64,000 nt of DNA from Sipunculus nudus (GCA_026874595.1 CM049319.1:65523417-65587416), one strand, 5' to 3'; positions 45,853-58,579 are shown, numbered from the stretch's first letter. The notes: generated by a model not told the origin, from the sequence alone. Made by a program: numbers and translations.

Positions 45853-47722
45853 GTAAGTCGTCTGCACAATAGACTTATACCAGGCCCTATATTACGGTTT
45901 ACCCGTCTTATTGACCCATCCAACCGTCTGAATTTCGCAAAAAGGGATTCCCTATATACATTGTTTATCCGGTGTAGGAGTAAATATAATATCATCTGCA
46001 AAATATCATCCTCATTCCGAAGCCTATGATAGAAACGTGAGGTCTATTAAGACGATGACAAGTTTAACTTCTGAGTAAACTAATGAAAACTATGAAAATA
46101 TATCAGATTTTGTGCTCATCATTATACATTATTAGCATTTTAATCTATGTAACATTGAAGCCTTAGCCGCACGGTGGGTAGGCTTATCGAGTTTTACAAA
46201 TTTATTTCTTAATCGATATTTGGATCAATCTATTGTGGGTGGACTTTCCTAAGTGTAAAACCATCGATTAAATCGATTCTTCTACCCATATTTCAAGATT
46301 ATAGATGTCAAATATGGCTTATCGTAAACAAAGTGACCTTTGGGCACAATATTAATCATAGGAGACAGAATTGCACCAAGTATTTGTTTTTCCCCTTGAT
46401 CTAGTTTCCAAGGTGAAACACCCCATATCGCTTAGTTGCGGGGGGGGGGGGGGTGTTGCCACTGTTCGCCTTTTGATTATAAACATGAAGTTAGAAGAAT
46501 GTTCCTACTATAAAGTTTCTTTTTTGTAAAGCTATAATTTCCCAGTAGATAAAGCCAATATGCAAATACCGCCATAAAAAATAATCCGTCTGTATTCTTA
46601 TAACTTTTTGGGGGGGGATGGATGTTTTTATCCAACTGATGATTTACGTTTATTGCCTGCATGCTGAGTATTTAAGTCACTTTATAATTATCCGTTCAGT
46701 TAAAAACAGTGTTGACTTTGTCATGCGTAAAATATACATCTAGGCTATCTTTATATCTGTGCTCTTTAATAAACCAAAGTTCATACATGCATGCAACCTA
46801 TACACAAGGTGGATAAGTTAGATGGTAGGCCTCAAATACACGTTTGCTTCAATGCGGAAAAAAATGACAACTAAGCTAGTGACATCTCACGGCCAAATAT
46901 ATAACTAAAGTTGCATGACCGAATGAAGTGTCGAAAAGCACTTTGTAATTCATGTACTTTGTTTGCACATATAGTTGCCGAACAATTCCCCCCTTTTACA
47001 CTAATTTTTTCATAGTAAATTATAATAGTGGCGTATTTTTTATTCTCTGCTCTGAGGACAGTTTTATTATATCTTTAATTAAGTATAACCAATAAGATGT
47101 AAATATAACACGTGCATTGGTCAAACAAAAAGACACAGTCACCCTTGGCATACAGTATATTAAAGAAGAACAGAATAATTAGAATATAAATTTTAACACC
47201 TCTTGATATAACATTCTTTATTTTTAATCATTGATTTAATTCGATGTACAGAAAACATTCTTTTTTCACCTGGGACAGCATTTGGGACAGCATGTTTTCA
47301 TTTATTAAATGTTAAGTGGAGATAAACGCTTCTGTTTTTAATGCTGGTTGCTGGTGTAACCAGATACACTGTTCATCTGCAAAAATCAATTCCGGACTTC
47401 GCAACAGGGCGGAAACACATGATTACTCTGAAGTCAACCTGGATCTGTGTACCCATGCATGTGGGTGTTTAACACCGAGGAACCCCGAAAGGCACACTTG
47501 TTTGTGAATGAAAGACGATTAATTGTTTAGCACAGTCTATAGTAATTAAGACATGCAGGGGGCTCAGAGGTTGGGGCCCACCGGGAAACATCTAACCGAT
47601 CCTCGGCTAAGATTCAAACACACGATCTCCTGGTTTTTAGCCCTGTTTAACCTCTAGACCATTAAACCCTATTTCAAATTACATGTATATTTTAATAAAA
47701 ATTATATTTCCTCTTTCTCTAG
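45853..47722 (+). other. sFRP3/4 last intron, with poly-G tract and minus-strand SINE head
   Basis: A 1870-base phase-0 intron. Contains a G13 run at 46440 and a reversed tRNA-like SINE head at 47550-47668. Confidence 0.8.
47550..47668 (-). mobile_element. tRNA-derived SINE head, minus strand, intronic
   Basis: On the minus strand: ATGGTCTAGAGGTTAA (A-box region), then AAAAACCAGGAGATCG and a B-box-like TGTTTGAATCTTAG, followed by SINE-body sequence with GGTGGGCCCC. Damaged B box (GTTTGAATCTT). Confidence 0.5.
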
Positions 47723-47983
47723 AAATGGAACAAGAAGTTAAACAGACGAGTGAATCGGAGAGTAAACAACAACAATAGGAACCGATCAAAAGACTCGAGA
47801 CGGTCCACCCCCTCACCAAGGGTAAGACAAAAACCGCATCGTAGGAACAATAGCATAAGAAAACGGAAGCAAGAACGGCGGAAGAGGCGGAAGCGAAAAC
47901 GAGGACGAGGCAGAAACGGGTGCGTACGCATCGGCGCATGCGCCATGCATGGCTATGTTGCTCATTTTACTATTTGTTTGTAA
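47723..47983 (+). CDS. sfrp3/4: sFRP3/4-like: last exon with very basic C-terminal tail
   Basis: After CCTCTTTCTCTAG the phase-0 exon begins KWNKKLNRR, matching the conserved R/K-W-D/N-x-K-L-R end of the sFRP3/4 NTR domain. It then runs 87 codons to TAA. The tail is dominated by Arg and Lys, including RKRKQERRKRRKRKRGRGR, the kind of polybasic, heparin-binding tail also seen in sFRP4. After that comes a short non-basic end with three cysteines. A consensus donor (CCAAGG/GTAAGA, GT at 47822) lies inside the exon in phase 0, so a shorter isoform spliced downstream and lacking most of the polybasic run is possible. Translation to the TAA at 47981-47983 is the simplest model. Confidence 0.85.
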   Translation, partial: KWNKKLNRRVNRRVNNNNRNRSKDSRRSTPSPRVRQKPHRRNNSIRKRKQERRKRRKRKRGRGRNGCVRIGACAMHGYVAHFTICL

Positions 47984-48250
47984 AATTTGGTTTCTGAATT
48001 CTGTAATTTATAAAAAAAACTTATTTTGTCCCTATTTGCTGGAAAATTAAATTGTTTTATTGGGCTAGTTGTAAATATGTATCTTATATTCAAAGTTCAT
48101 AAGCATTATCATTTGAACTTCATTCTTTTGTCTGGACTTTCGAATACACATATTAATCTGAGACACACCACAATTATTTTTAGCATGAGAAAGCTTTGTT
48201 TTGTTTTCATTATAGCAACAAAAAACGTGTGTTTTTTAAAGTTATTTTTT

Positions 48251-48256
48251 TATTAA
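48251..48256 (+). terminator. candidate polyadenylation signal of sFRP3/4
   Basis: ATTAAA variant about 270 bases after the stop, followed by a GT-rich stretch (GTTCATGTGGTTGCGG). No canonical AATAAA was seen closer. Confidence 0.35.
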
Positions 48257-48409
48257 AGGTTCATGTGGTTGCGGATGATCTCGTCTTAACATATGTAAAT
48301 ACCAGCACACATGTAAGATTGTTTATTTACGTAAAAGCGCCACATTTGTTACGTAATCTTTCATTGAAAGCAGAAAGACCACATCTGGACACAGATGTAC
48401 ATATATACA

Positions 48410-48830
48410 GTATACAACATACATACATACATACATACATACATACATACAAACATACATACAAACATACATTAATCTACCAAATATCTGGTGATATTCT
48501 TACAAACATACATACTTTTATACATACGCACATACATGCATACATACATACATACATACATACATACATACATACATACATACAAACATACATTAATCTA
48601 CCAAATATCTGGTGATATTCTTACAAACATACATACTTTTATACATACGCACATACATGCATACATACATACATACATACATATATACATACATACATAC
48701 ATACATACATACATACATACATACATACATACATACATACATTCATTCATTCATTAATCTACCAAATATCTGGTGATATTCTTACTAACATACATACTTT
48801 TATACATACGCACATACATGCATACATACA
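48410..48830 (+). repeat. (ACAT)n microsatellite with higher-order units
   Basis: ACAT tetranucleotides enclose three copies of a unique segment (TTAATCTACCAAATATCTGG, starting at about 48472, 48592 and 48753), giving larger repeat periods of 120 and 161 bases. Reads as spurious HTYIHTYI peptides. Confidence 0.95.
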
Positions 48831-50384
48831 CACGAAAACATACGTAGATACATGCACACATGCTTACATACATATATACATACATTCATATATCCAATAT
48901 ACACTGACATACATACACTCATACATACATGCATATCCATGCAATGTTCAAGGATTCACTCAAGTGCAAACATCATTTTATTAATATACTGTCTTCTTCA
49001 CCGGACACCTGTTTGATACCATCTTGTCGTCACATTCATGATGTAAAATACATCTGTGCATCATAACGAACATATTGAACAAAACAAAAAGGCAAAAGAG
49101 AAAACGGAAACATTCATCATTACACTTGGAAACAAAGCAATGACAACATGTCAAGACACTATGGTGAAGACGCATGACTAGTTTTACCGTGCTGAGGAAG
49201 TTTGCCAGGAATGTTGAAATAGTAGCATGTGCATGCTCGCGCATAGATGGTTACTCTTAATTGCCCAAAGATGATACATCCTGCATGAATTAACGGGTCA
49301 AAACACTTAATATGTTTGGTTATAAAAATTAAATTTTAGGAGTGTGCACGTTTAAAGCCTGTATAAAACCCAAATGGAATTGGAAAGGGAAGGGGTTGGA
49401 GGGGAAAGACATCTTCAGATTGATGTTTGTTCATATGTTTTGGCAACGCATCCAGTTCTTTAGCATGATTGGATAAAATTCCTCAAAGATATATTCCTTA
49501 CACTTTGGTTACACGCTGGTTTCGAAAATCTCCTTTTGCTTAAACACTGCTTGCTTTAACAACGTTTGTTTGGTGTCACTACCTTGCCGCTGGCACAGGG
49601 CCAAGAAAGTAATCAGGTCAATAAGAGCGGAGTTTCAAACAGTTAATACGATACTGTCTTTTTTTTTAATTTTCGGCTTTTGTGATTATTCACACTAACT
49701 CCATAGTCGGCACCCGCTCATACCCTTGTTCGTCGGCTGTTGCACAAACTGTTGTTTAGGTGTTAAATAGCTCTTTCATCTCAGAGCATCGAGTTTCTGT
49801 AATCTTCAGCTGTCTGCTATATTATTTTTTTTCTTGTTCCATTAGCATCGGGCCTTATCTCTTATGTATTTTAATTTATGCAAAGTTGGGAACCAAAATG
49901 ACTTAGGGAGACTAAGATTATAACATCGCGAAAAACCCGAAATTCATGTTTCTTGTCATACTTTTAGATTCTTCTCCGCCCAATGGTCCGTGGCCTGAGC
50001 ATGAAATTCCAAGCTCGGATTTGACAGTTACAATTTTAAATGAATATTTATGACCCCAACAACCAATAGCCGTCTTCTGTGTGAAGTCAGTGGTTTTGAC
50101 ATTGATATCGTATAAAAAAGTCGACATGGCATGAATAAACAGAATTCTTTTATATTTGGTTTCGTTGGATTTCATACACTGTTAGGATTTATATCCCGTC
50201 AGGCCCGAGCGTGTTCTGTCTTTATGTCAAAGCAGGCATAGAGCGAGTACATACCTTGAGAATACTCACAATGTACTTACAGGTACATTAAGAGTTGCAT
50301 TGACATGTGTATTATCTCATAATATTAGTTCATTTTGACTGAATACAAAAATATCCCAGAATGATCTTACTTCTCCTCTTCACC
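48831..50384. other. nothing recognised
   Basis: AT-rich. An 85-codon ATG-started minus-strand frame at 50175-49918 has no splice, promoter or family support. Confidence 0.4.
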
Positions 50385-50600
50385 TGTTTAAAAAGTTGTT
50401 ATGGTTCTGTGTGTTAGTAAACAGGTACATATGTGTCTCATAAGAACAATATGATTCTCTCAGAAACGCCCGATAACTCAATTCACGCCCGGAGCAGGTT
50501 TATTCTTTTTCGTGTCCAGGAGCAAGCAAACGGTTTAGAATGAAACACTTGCAGGTACCATAATATTTGAAGGGGACAAAGCTATATTTCACGTATATCC
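50385..50600 (+). mobile_element. diverged fragment of the foldback element's arm
   Basis: Aligns with about 3325-3670 of the foldback: AGTTGTTATGGTTCTGTGTGT, the GCCCGGAGCAGG block, and CGGTTTAGAATGAAA through ACCATAATATTTGAAGG and TATATTTCACGTATA. It lacks the CGTACGTACG array and terminal repeats. Confidence 0.6.
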
Positions 50601-50694
50601 AACATACTTGAGATGGGAATAGGTATGGTCATGAAAAAGGAAACAGTCTTGCTGCAGTTCTATAACTGAATATGATACTGGGGATGGCTTATTA

Positions 50695-50975
50695 TCTGCG
50701 ACGGTCTCAAATTCGTGATATTCGCGAAAGGGAAATGATCTTGGAAATGAACCCTGGGACTGTACATATTTTATCCAGTTGTTGGCTTTTTGTTCGCGAC
50801 GGTCTCAAATTCGCGATTTTCACGAAAGGAAAATAATCGTGAAAAAGAAACCTGGAATTGTATGTATTTTATCATTTTTTTTTACTTTTTGTTTGCTACG
50901 GTCTCAAATTCGGGATATTTGCAAAAGGGAAATAATCTTGAAATGAAACCTGGAACTGTACGTATTTTATCCACG
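50695..50975 (+). repeat. 98-99-bp tandem repeat, three copies
   Basis: ACGGTCTCAAATTCG starts at 50701, 50799 and 50898. Each unit ends in CTGTAC..ATTTTATCC. Units contain a TTCGCGAT..TTCGCGAA-type imperfect palindrome. Confidence 0.9.
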
Positions 50976-51164
50976 CGACCACGTCTGAAGGTTTAAAAAT
51001 CGAAAGGCAAAAGGTTGATTTTATAAATTATAACATATTTTATGTTACCTGTAAATCAAAGATACACATAATGAAGAAAATGCGGTCTTGATATTATCTG
51101 CCAACAAAGGACAGGAATGTCTGCTTTTTGTGTCTTGTGTTCTCGTCAAATTGTTACGATTAAA

Positions 51165-51185
51165 TATATATATATATATATAATT
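51165..51185. repeat. short (TA)n
   Basis: TA dinucleotide run. Confidence 0.8.
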
Positions 51186-51574
51186 AACTCCTTAACGAAC
51201 TGCCTTAAATAAACAAATATAAAATATGACACGCGGGTTACTAGTTTATCCTTCAGACGTTAGAAGGCGCTTTATCACACACGAGAACTGGTATATATGC
51301 ATTGGTGTATACAGATAACATTAACCGAATGTTTACTAACAACAATTTGATATCAAGAAACATTATTTTTTTTATTTTAAATCAAATTAATACCACTCTT
51401 ACTGTGCATGGAACTCACCCCTGCTACCGCTGCCTTACTTAACCTTTGACCTTTAACAATGATCAGCCTTGACCTTTAGCCGGTAGGTGTGACGTCTGTA
51501 TTACCTCTTGGTATCATCTTATCCTGTCTCAGGTAGGATAGAACCTTATTCTTTTATTCTTTATATATTTCTCA

Positions 51575-51747
51575 TGGGCGGATCCAAGCGTGAGATCATG
51601 GGGGGGGGGGGGGGGGGGGTTATCTGTCTCCTCAACTCCAAACCTTGCACCATTCTTATTGCCTGCTTTTAGTAAAGAAATATTATTTAGAATATTATTT
51701 TTGCCCCCCCCCCCCCCATCTTTCAAGTATCTTGGATCCGCCCCTTT
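51575..51747. mobile_element. poly-G/poly-C MITE with GGATCC ends
   Basis: ATGGGCGGATCCAAG at the left and CTTGGATCCGCCCC at the right form inverted ends. A G20 run (51601) and a C14 run (about 51705) can pair. Same end motif as the other GGATCC-type copies, with a different interior. Confidence 0.7.
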
Positions 51748-52154
51748 ATCTGGAGTAGAAACTGGGACACACTTCAGCATTAAGTGACATCGACCTTGTC
51801 ATCCTGATAGAAGGGTGGGATTTGTTAGGCTAGTTTAATATCCATCACGTTAAGTTGTGCTTCGACATATTCGGTACAGACTCGGGCACGGTTACGTTTT
51901 TTCACTTGTGTTTCCACTTAAATGTTTGTAGATCGGCCACCGTACGGCAGAATGTGTAGTTTCCCGATATATTTAACCGGTTCTTATTACAATTATACTT
52001 TTACAGTATGATTGTGATTTCAAGTCTCATGACTTATTTTGTAACCTCAGTATGTATCAAATATAATATGTACTAGATGTAATATATGTAATATATACTA
52101 GAGGTATGCCCTTAATTACGACACGCGACTTGTGACATCATTGTTTTAGTGTGT

Positions 52155-52185
52155 ACGCAAAATGGCGGCTCCCATGAGCGGTTGA
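52155..52185 (+). promoter_or_regulatory. YY1-like AAAATGGCGGC motif
   Basis: GCAAAATGGCGGCTCCCATGAGCGG resembles the YY1 element at animal start sites. The ATG reads only seven codons. It could mark a start upstream of the terminal-exon candidate at 57846, but no exons link them visibly. Confidence 0.25.
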
Positions 52186-55100
52186 GAGTCTAAGTCTGAT
52201 AAGGGCACAGAAATACAACACGAAAGTACTCCTAAGACAGTCTGAAGGAGGTAATATATCTGGAGATAAAGTTTAGTAGCCATTAGACAAGTAGAAGCCG
52301 TAGAAACGCTCTGCCGGTGAGCGCGCCCTCATCCTCGGATAATGTTATTTTACATTAAACAAAGCTATACTTGTGAACCAGTATAGAATGTATTTGACAA
52401 CCTTCTAGCTCTGCTTCCTGAATAACAATGTAATATCTGATCATATGTGGTAAGAAAGCCCAGGCGTTTGATTTTCATAAAATATGCTACCGAGTTATCA
52501 CTTACATTAATTATAAATAATGAGTCCATTGCTACATGGCCTTAACCCAAAACAAGACCTGATTGAAGAAGAGAGCTGCATACCGCATCGGATGGGGATT
52601 TGTATCCATGTCCGTACAACTTGAAACATCCCTTGTTATATTTGGTAAAAACCGAATTCGTGTCCGTGTCCGTGTCCGTATCCTAGTCCGGACAGGTGGA
52701 AACACAGACTAAGCTTTAGGTATAGACCCGTTGGAAAGATTATATAGAAAGAAATATGAATATTTTCAATTAACCTTAAGTCTATCTATTTCCGGATACC
52801 ATCATCGACAATTTTTACACTTCTAATTACTTTGAGTCTGAATCAGTCCAGTGTCAGTCGTGGGAGGGCACGACTATCAACAAATATACTTTATAAAGGT
52901 ATTATTTGACTTGCCTGTAGTTCAAAATTCATTTGACGTTTACTTCATCTACATTTTAGTTTTACATAACATGCAACGCATTTGAAATCTCACTACAAAA
53001 TTATTGAATTGGAATTGATACGACCCTTTATAATTCCCTAATTTGCAGGATGTTTTGAAGGGTATGGATTCTTTCCTTTGTTGTGTATAGACAGCGAGAT
53101 CTCTCAAAAAGACAGTTTGTATTTTTTAAATGTGACTCTAGATAGTTAAATTATGTTCCCGCACCCCAGAAATTGGTCCATCGGGGGTTAAAGGTCATTG
53201 CCTCTTCTTGGGTAATCGGGTAACGTGTTCCCAGCTTCTCTCCGAAAACTTATGTTATGTTTTGTTCTGCTGTTGATGTGGTTTGTATGTTACTCTTTTC
53301 TCTTTACTGCATTTCATACTTTGTGACCATCTCTTATGACTCCTATGGTCAGAGCTCATTCTTTTCTTAAGCTGACTGTACATACTTACTGGGAGAGAAA
53401 ATCTTACCTGACATGAAAAACTGAATTTTATGTAATTCTGTTGACTCTTGATTTCATATAAGTTTTTTTTTCTATTTATTTGTTAACTTTTTAGTTTACA
53501 TGACTGTTTTAATGTATAATGTACTTTTACTTGGTAGCATGTTTTTAATGGTATCAGATTCTTCCACAGTCACACATTCCGGTTCTTGCCGATCCTTACG
53601 GTTTTGTTCAGCCGTTACGTGAATTCATGCGTTATTAATAAGTAAAATAGAAATACCATCGGGATACATTTGATACAACAGTGGATTCCGGTAGACATTG
53701 GTTAATTTCGGGAGTACATAGAGTTACCACGACTTTATCCCGATGTTTGCCGATATCTTCACATGATTAACGATATAACACCGATGTTTTCCGAAATTTT
53801 CCGATCTTTTCCCAATGTTGCCTTAATTTCTTGATATGTAAATGATCTCTCAGAGCTCCGGGTCTTTGTTTTTCATCATGGAAGTGAATTACATTTCATT
53901 AGAAATAACACGAACGTTATATAATATACTGCAACAGATTGCTGCATTTATTGGAAATGTGTTTTTATGTCTGGGATACATTTATAATTTCCCTGTATTT
54001 TTTATCCAGTGTTAGTAGAATACAACAGCATGAAATATTGTCGCTGAAGAAGTTCGAGAAATGGAAGGAAAGTAACAGTTTTGAATGCCACAGAAATGGC
54101 TGATCTGCAAAGTATTTTTCTATAAAATATGAGTATAATATAAGTATGATAACTTAGATGGAGAAAGTTCCGTGCGTGTACTTAAATGCCGTCTTTTTAT
54201 AAACTATACGAACCTGATGGAAAAAAACTACATGTGCACATATATTATTAATATTAAATAAAGCTGTATTAAATAGGAAGATTTGATAGGAGGAATTAAA
54301 CCACGCCTCCGTTCAATTTAAAGTTCTCAATGGACCTGTTTCGTTACTTTGAATAGCTCATTAGAGCTACGCACAAAGCGTGTGCGTTTCCGTGACAACC
54401 TTTGTTTTATATATCAACAGAAGTGGCGAAGTAACTTAAGTAATTTATAGATTGTATGCACATATTCTCAAAAATATTTCTGCAACCTTGCCCAACTTGT
54501 TAATTATATTGACAAAATTCTGCGAATTTTCCGCATAGGTGGATTAAAATTGGTAAATTGTGCATCTCAGCATGGTCAATTAAGAGCAACAGGATGATTC
54601 AACCCTGGTCTTTGGTTGTCAGGGCCTTGGGAAATCCAATAATTGGGACGCTACCGGAAATGAACCGCGTACAAGACCACTCGAGGCCTACGAAGCGACC
54701 CAAAGAGCCAGTTCTGTGGCCGACGTCTTTTCACTGTCCTATATTATTGTTCTTGCATTGCACTCGTGAACCCTTTAGCGTGAGTTCTTCGTCGTTGACT
54801 GTCCCGAACATGGTAGAATTCAGGACAAGATTGACTTAACGAGGGATTCCCGGTTGCAAGGAAAGTGTTGTTAGGGAATTTTCCCCCTTGGCGTTCGTCC
54901 GGACTCCGGGTCCGTTGGAAGTGTGCCTTCCATTTTAAGTTTACCCCGGATTTTCATAGAATATCTAAACACAGCAATACACTAAGTTGCACTCAAGCCA
55001 CACCACGTCTGATCCAGATTCACGATCCTTAATGAACATGGATCAATATTTCTCAATCAAACCACCACGCCTAACTAGATGCTATCAGTACTGTGATTAT

Positions 55101-56645
55101 AAAGACACTAACACACACGTTCATTGGTGTTTATCATATATTTTTCACTAATTCTGGGGTAAAAGTTACGCTGTTTTTACTAATTATCACTTCTGCGCTG
55201 TACGTTGTATAACATGAATTTTATATTATTTTTCGAATTTTTAAATTCTTCATTCTAAAACTAGCATTTTGGATATTTCACATGATAAAATTAGCTTTGA
55301 AATAGGGTACAGAGTTAATGTATTTACGCTCAGCGTGATTAATTTGTATGTTGTCAATAAATAAAGTTAAATTTAAGTGAAGATTTTCCTGTACAAAACA
55401 TGATTGGTATTTTACCGATTTTATGACCTGATTTCTTATATTTGGACGTTTTAACCTTTTCTTGTCACAGAAAAAAATGACTTTGGCTTAAATTTTTACG
55501 AGTTGAGAGTAGTGTACAGGGGAAAATTTTCGACAAAAATTAGTTAATATAAGCTTCACCTGCTGTAGAATGTGTGGAAAAGTATATATGTATGACAATT
55601 TAGCCCACGATTGGGCGATGAAAATAACTTAATATATGCCTGTATATTGATCTACGGGCTGTTGGTTTAGTTGCATAACAGTATATTAAGAAACGGGACA
55701 GTATACATATGTTTCCTAACAATCTTTTGTTTAACCGTCTTTGTATATACTAACTATAATGATAAACTCAATCACAGAGATCGAGGGTGTAGTATATGTA
55801 ATCAAATGAAATAAGGCCAAAGCAGAAGGAGTAAATACTATTATTCATTGGGATTAATACTTTCATTTTTCTTTGTGATTAGACAAAACGAACCTTTTCA
55901 ATTGTTATCTTTTTATTTTCGAACCATTGTCCTAGCCACGTACACAGATAAATTAAGCAATGATACGTATAAAATTAATAGGCCACATAAAAAATGTCCT
56001 ACGGAATGGGTGTACTATTTTTCATCTATCATATTTTTAGCGAATGAACTGATACAGCTAGTTGCTGCTTTTGATTCAGTTCCTTCGAAGAAATCATTTC
56101 ATGCTTTAAAACGTCAACTTTTAATTCATACAGGTATCATATAGAATGTGTGTTGTTCATGTGTACCCTTTCGAGAATCCTCCAATATATCTGTATATTT
56201 CCTACAGGGTGAAAAAAAATCTAGAGCCGTACGTTAATTAACAATTTGGATATTTCTTTTCTGTATGACCGAAAAATCGCCATCTCTTGGATAATGACCT
56301 AAATTAAGAACAAATCGTCCGCTCACTTAAAATTTATTTGGTTCTAGAGTCCATAAAATAAATCAGATTTTTTTTCTTGTGTGGCCTAAGAATTGGACCA
56401 CATACAACTTCTGCTTTACGGTCTGGTCAAGCTGGCTGCAGACGATTCAAAGTGAGATTTATCATGTGTGTGATCCGATCCGAAAAATCGCATGCCTGTC
56501 TACACAGTCGTCTTACGTGATAGCGCCGAGACCATAGACGTGCTAGGAGGGCTGTTCCTTATTCCGTCAGCCACCTTATCGATTTGACAATGCGACAAAA
56601 TGATTCTGGATTTACTCGTGCTTTGCCCTTTTCCAACAGGAATAT
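52186..56645. other. gene-poor stretch
   Basis: Mostly AT-rich. 54590-54950 is GC-richer and open for 93 codons without an ATG start; its left edge resembles a reversed tRNA-like B box (GGTTGAATC), so it may be a retroposon. 55848-56144 has a 98-codon frame from TTG running into a CAG/GTATCA donor-like site, with no other support. 52600-52690 has GTCCGT repeats. Confidence 0.35.
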
Positions 56646-56649
56646 CGTG

Positions 56650-56964
56650 TCCTCCTGTGTATTTTCGTGGTTAGGGTGACTTTTTTTTTAAATGGTCCTC
56701 CTGTGTATTATCGTGGTTAGGGTGACTTTTTTTTAAATGGTCCTCCTGTGTATTATCGTGGTTAGGGTGACTTTTTTTAAAAATGGTCCTCCTGTGTATT
56801 ATCGTGGTTAGGGTGACTTTTTTTTAAATGGTCCTCCTGTGTATTATCGTGAATTAGGGTGACTTTTTTTAAATGGTCCTCCTGTGTATTATCGTGGTTA
56901 GGGTGACTTTTTTTAAATGGTCCTCCTGTGTATTATCGTGGTTAGGGTGACTTTTTTTAAATGG
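56650..56964 (+). repeat. 45-bp minisatellite, seven copies, each with a TTAGGG
   Basis: TCCTCCTGTGTATTATCGTG starts at 56650, 56696, 56741, 56787, 56832, 56877 and 56921. Each unit contains GTTAGGGTGAC (the fifth has ATTAGGG) and a T-run of 7-9 bases. Confidence 0.95.
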
Positions 56965-57009
56965 TGTAAAAATCACGGTTCACAATATCTTAATAACCTT
57001 GAAATGTTA

Positions 57010-57012
<3 letters not shown>

Positions 57013-57086
<74 letters not shown>
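57013..57086. repeat. (TA)n microsatellite
   Basis: TA dinucleotides, interrupted once. Confidence 0.95.
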
Positions 57087-57093
<7 letters not shown>

Positions 57094-57845
57094 GATGTAT
57101 GATGTATGACTAAGGTCATTCAAAAGACAAAAGAATTATAACTCGTCTGTTCATGCTCGTCCATTAAGCAGAAAGGCAGAAATGACACCAAAGTCTATCA
57201 TGCTAATTTTTCATGTTTTATTTCAGGATCTATTTTTTTCTGAATAGCTGAATGTGGGGGGATTTATTACATTTATCAAAATACTTGCTAAAACGTTTGG
57301 GGGATATCAACCCCCATCCCCCATGACGTCCCTGTATCTTTTAAATGGCTTTAATTTAATGGCGCATTTTGGCTTTCTAGGCCAGAGGAACAATAAATAC
57401 TTTAATTAGTTTACAGAGCTGCTGTTCCTCTGTGGGTGTAGTATTATGATTTTAAGTAGATTAGTGTTGTCTAGTCTGGAATGTTTTGGATTCAGGTGAT
57501 TTTCTGATGCATTTTTTTTTGTATGAGGACGATCCAAAATTGCTCAATAAAGAGTTAATATAAAGGTCGACGAATGGGTAAACTAAGGAGATCATGCAAA
57601 ACGTACCTGTTAACGGCCAAATTTGGTCCTTGAATTTTTGTGTGTGATTTGTCTGAATTTGTAATATGACCCGCAAATAGTCAGGAGTTTATTAAGCGAA
57701 CCTATGACATATGTCACTAATATTTATATAGTAACAAAGGTTTACATGCGGTTTTGAAATAAATTATATTTTTTTCTTTTTGATCCATACACTCATCTGC
57801 ATGAATATTTGATAACTTATCTTAATTGAGATATTTGCTTTACAG
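57087..57845. other. nothing firm; presumed intron of the following candidate exon
   Basis: No exon recognised. 57230-57340 has a GGGGG/CCCCC repeat remnant. Confidence 0.35.
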
Positions 57846-58006
57846 AAATCGAGTGCGGCGCCACGTGGCTAAAACCGATGCGTATGGCTGAAGTTATGGA
57901 ATGCAGTCGACACCTGGTGGCGTGCGATGAAATTACGTTAGAGAGGGAAAAATTTCAAGACGAAGCGGCCATTTTGCATTTCACTTTTCAGTATGCAAAT
58001 TCTTGA
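57846..58006 (+). CDS. candidate terminal exon, product unknown
   Basis: After ATATTTGCTTTACAG a phase-1 frame reads 52 codons to TGA with clearly higher GC than the flanks. It contains IECGATWLKPMRMAEVMECS, then RHLVACDEITLEREKFQDEA, and ends in HFTFQYANS. Three cysteines and an acidic, helical second half are visible. No family recognised. An ATTAAA at about 58242 could be its polyA signal. In phase 0, the phase of the internal donor in the last sFRP exon (GT at 47822), this exon would give eight residues and a stop, so it could also serve as an alternative sFRP 3' end; I think a separate gene is more likely. Confidence 0.42.
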
Positions 58007-58575
58007 CTGTGATCCGATATACAGTATATTGAAAATTATTTATGAAGTATAGTGTTGCCCATCTGGATTTACTTCGGGGACAGTTCGTGCTTTGTTATGC
58101 TGCCCTACGCCTATATACATCCCCCATGTTTGATACACAGATCTTGCGCGGATGATTTTTTATTCAAGATGGCTTTGTAATGTTTCATACGCTGCATATA
58201 TATTATGAGTTTTTGTTCTCTTGTGTATATAAAAGACTTATGATTAAAATTTGCCATGGTTTATCCTGTGTAATTATTTATTATGTATCACGTGTAATTG
58301 GATTCCTTGTACCTCTATTAATTAAGGCAATACCGCATTCGGTAACACTAACATAATATCTACCTGCAACCCGTCTTAACTATAAGTTGGCTGGCCCATT
58401 AATAGGCTACACTTGTATAAAGAAGCTGCCCTGGGTTTATGGCCGGAAGGGCCCTTTACATGGTCTCTTGTGATTGAATAAGATGAGTGTGGCCACTATC
58501 CAGCGGTTGGTGAACAGATAGTAAAGCCCCGTTCCCATTTTCACGAATTTAACGCCCATACGCCACGATGATGAA
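58007..58575. other. nothing recognised
   Basis: AT-rich 3' flank; possible UTR of the preceding candidate exon. Confidence 0.35.
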
Positions 58576-58579
58576 AACG

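Noticed and set aside
49918-50175. 85-codon ATG-started minus-strand frame
   Set aside because: AT-rich composition, no polyA or splice support, no family resemblance.
54558-54839. 93-codon frame in GC-rich patch
   Set aside because: Non-ATG start, opposite strand has a tRNA-like B-box word, probably a retroposon.
55848-56144. 98-codon frame ending near a CAG/GTATCA donor
   Set aside because: TTG start, no acceptor, no family resemblance.
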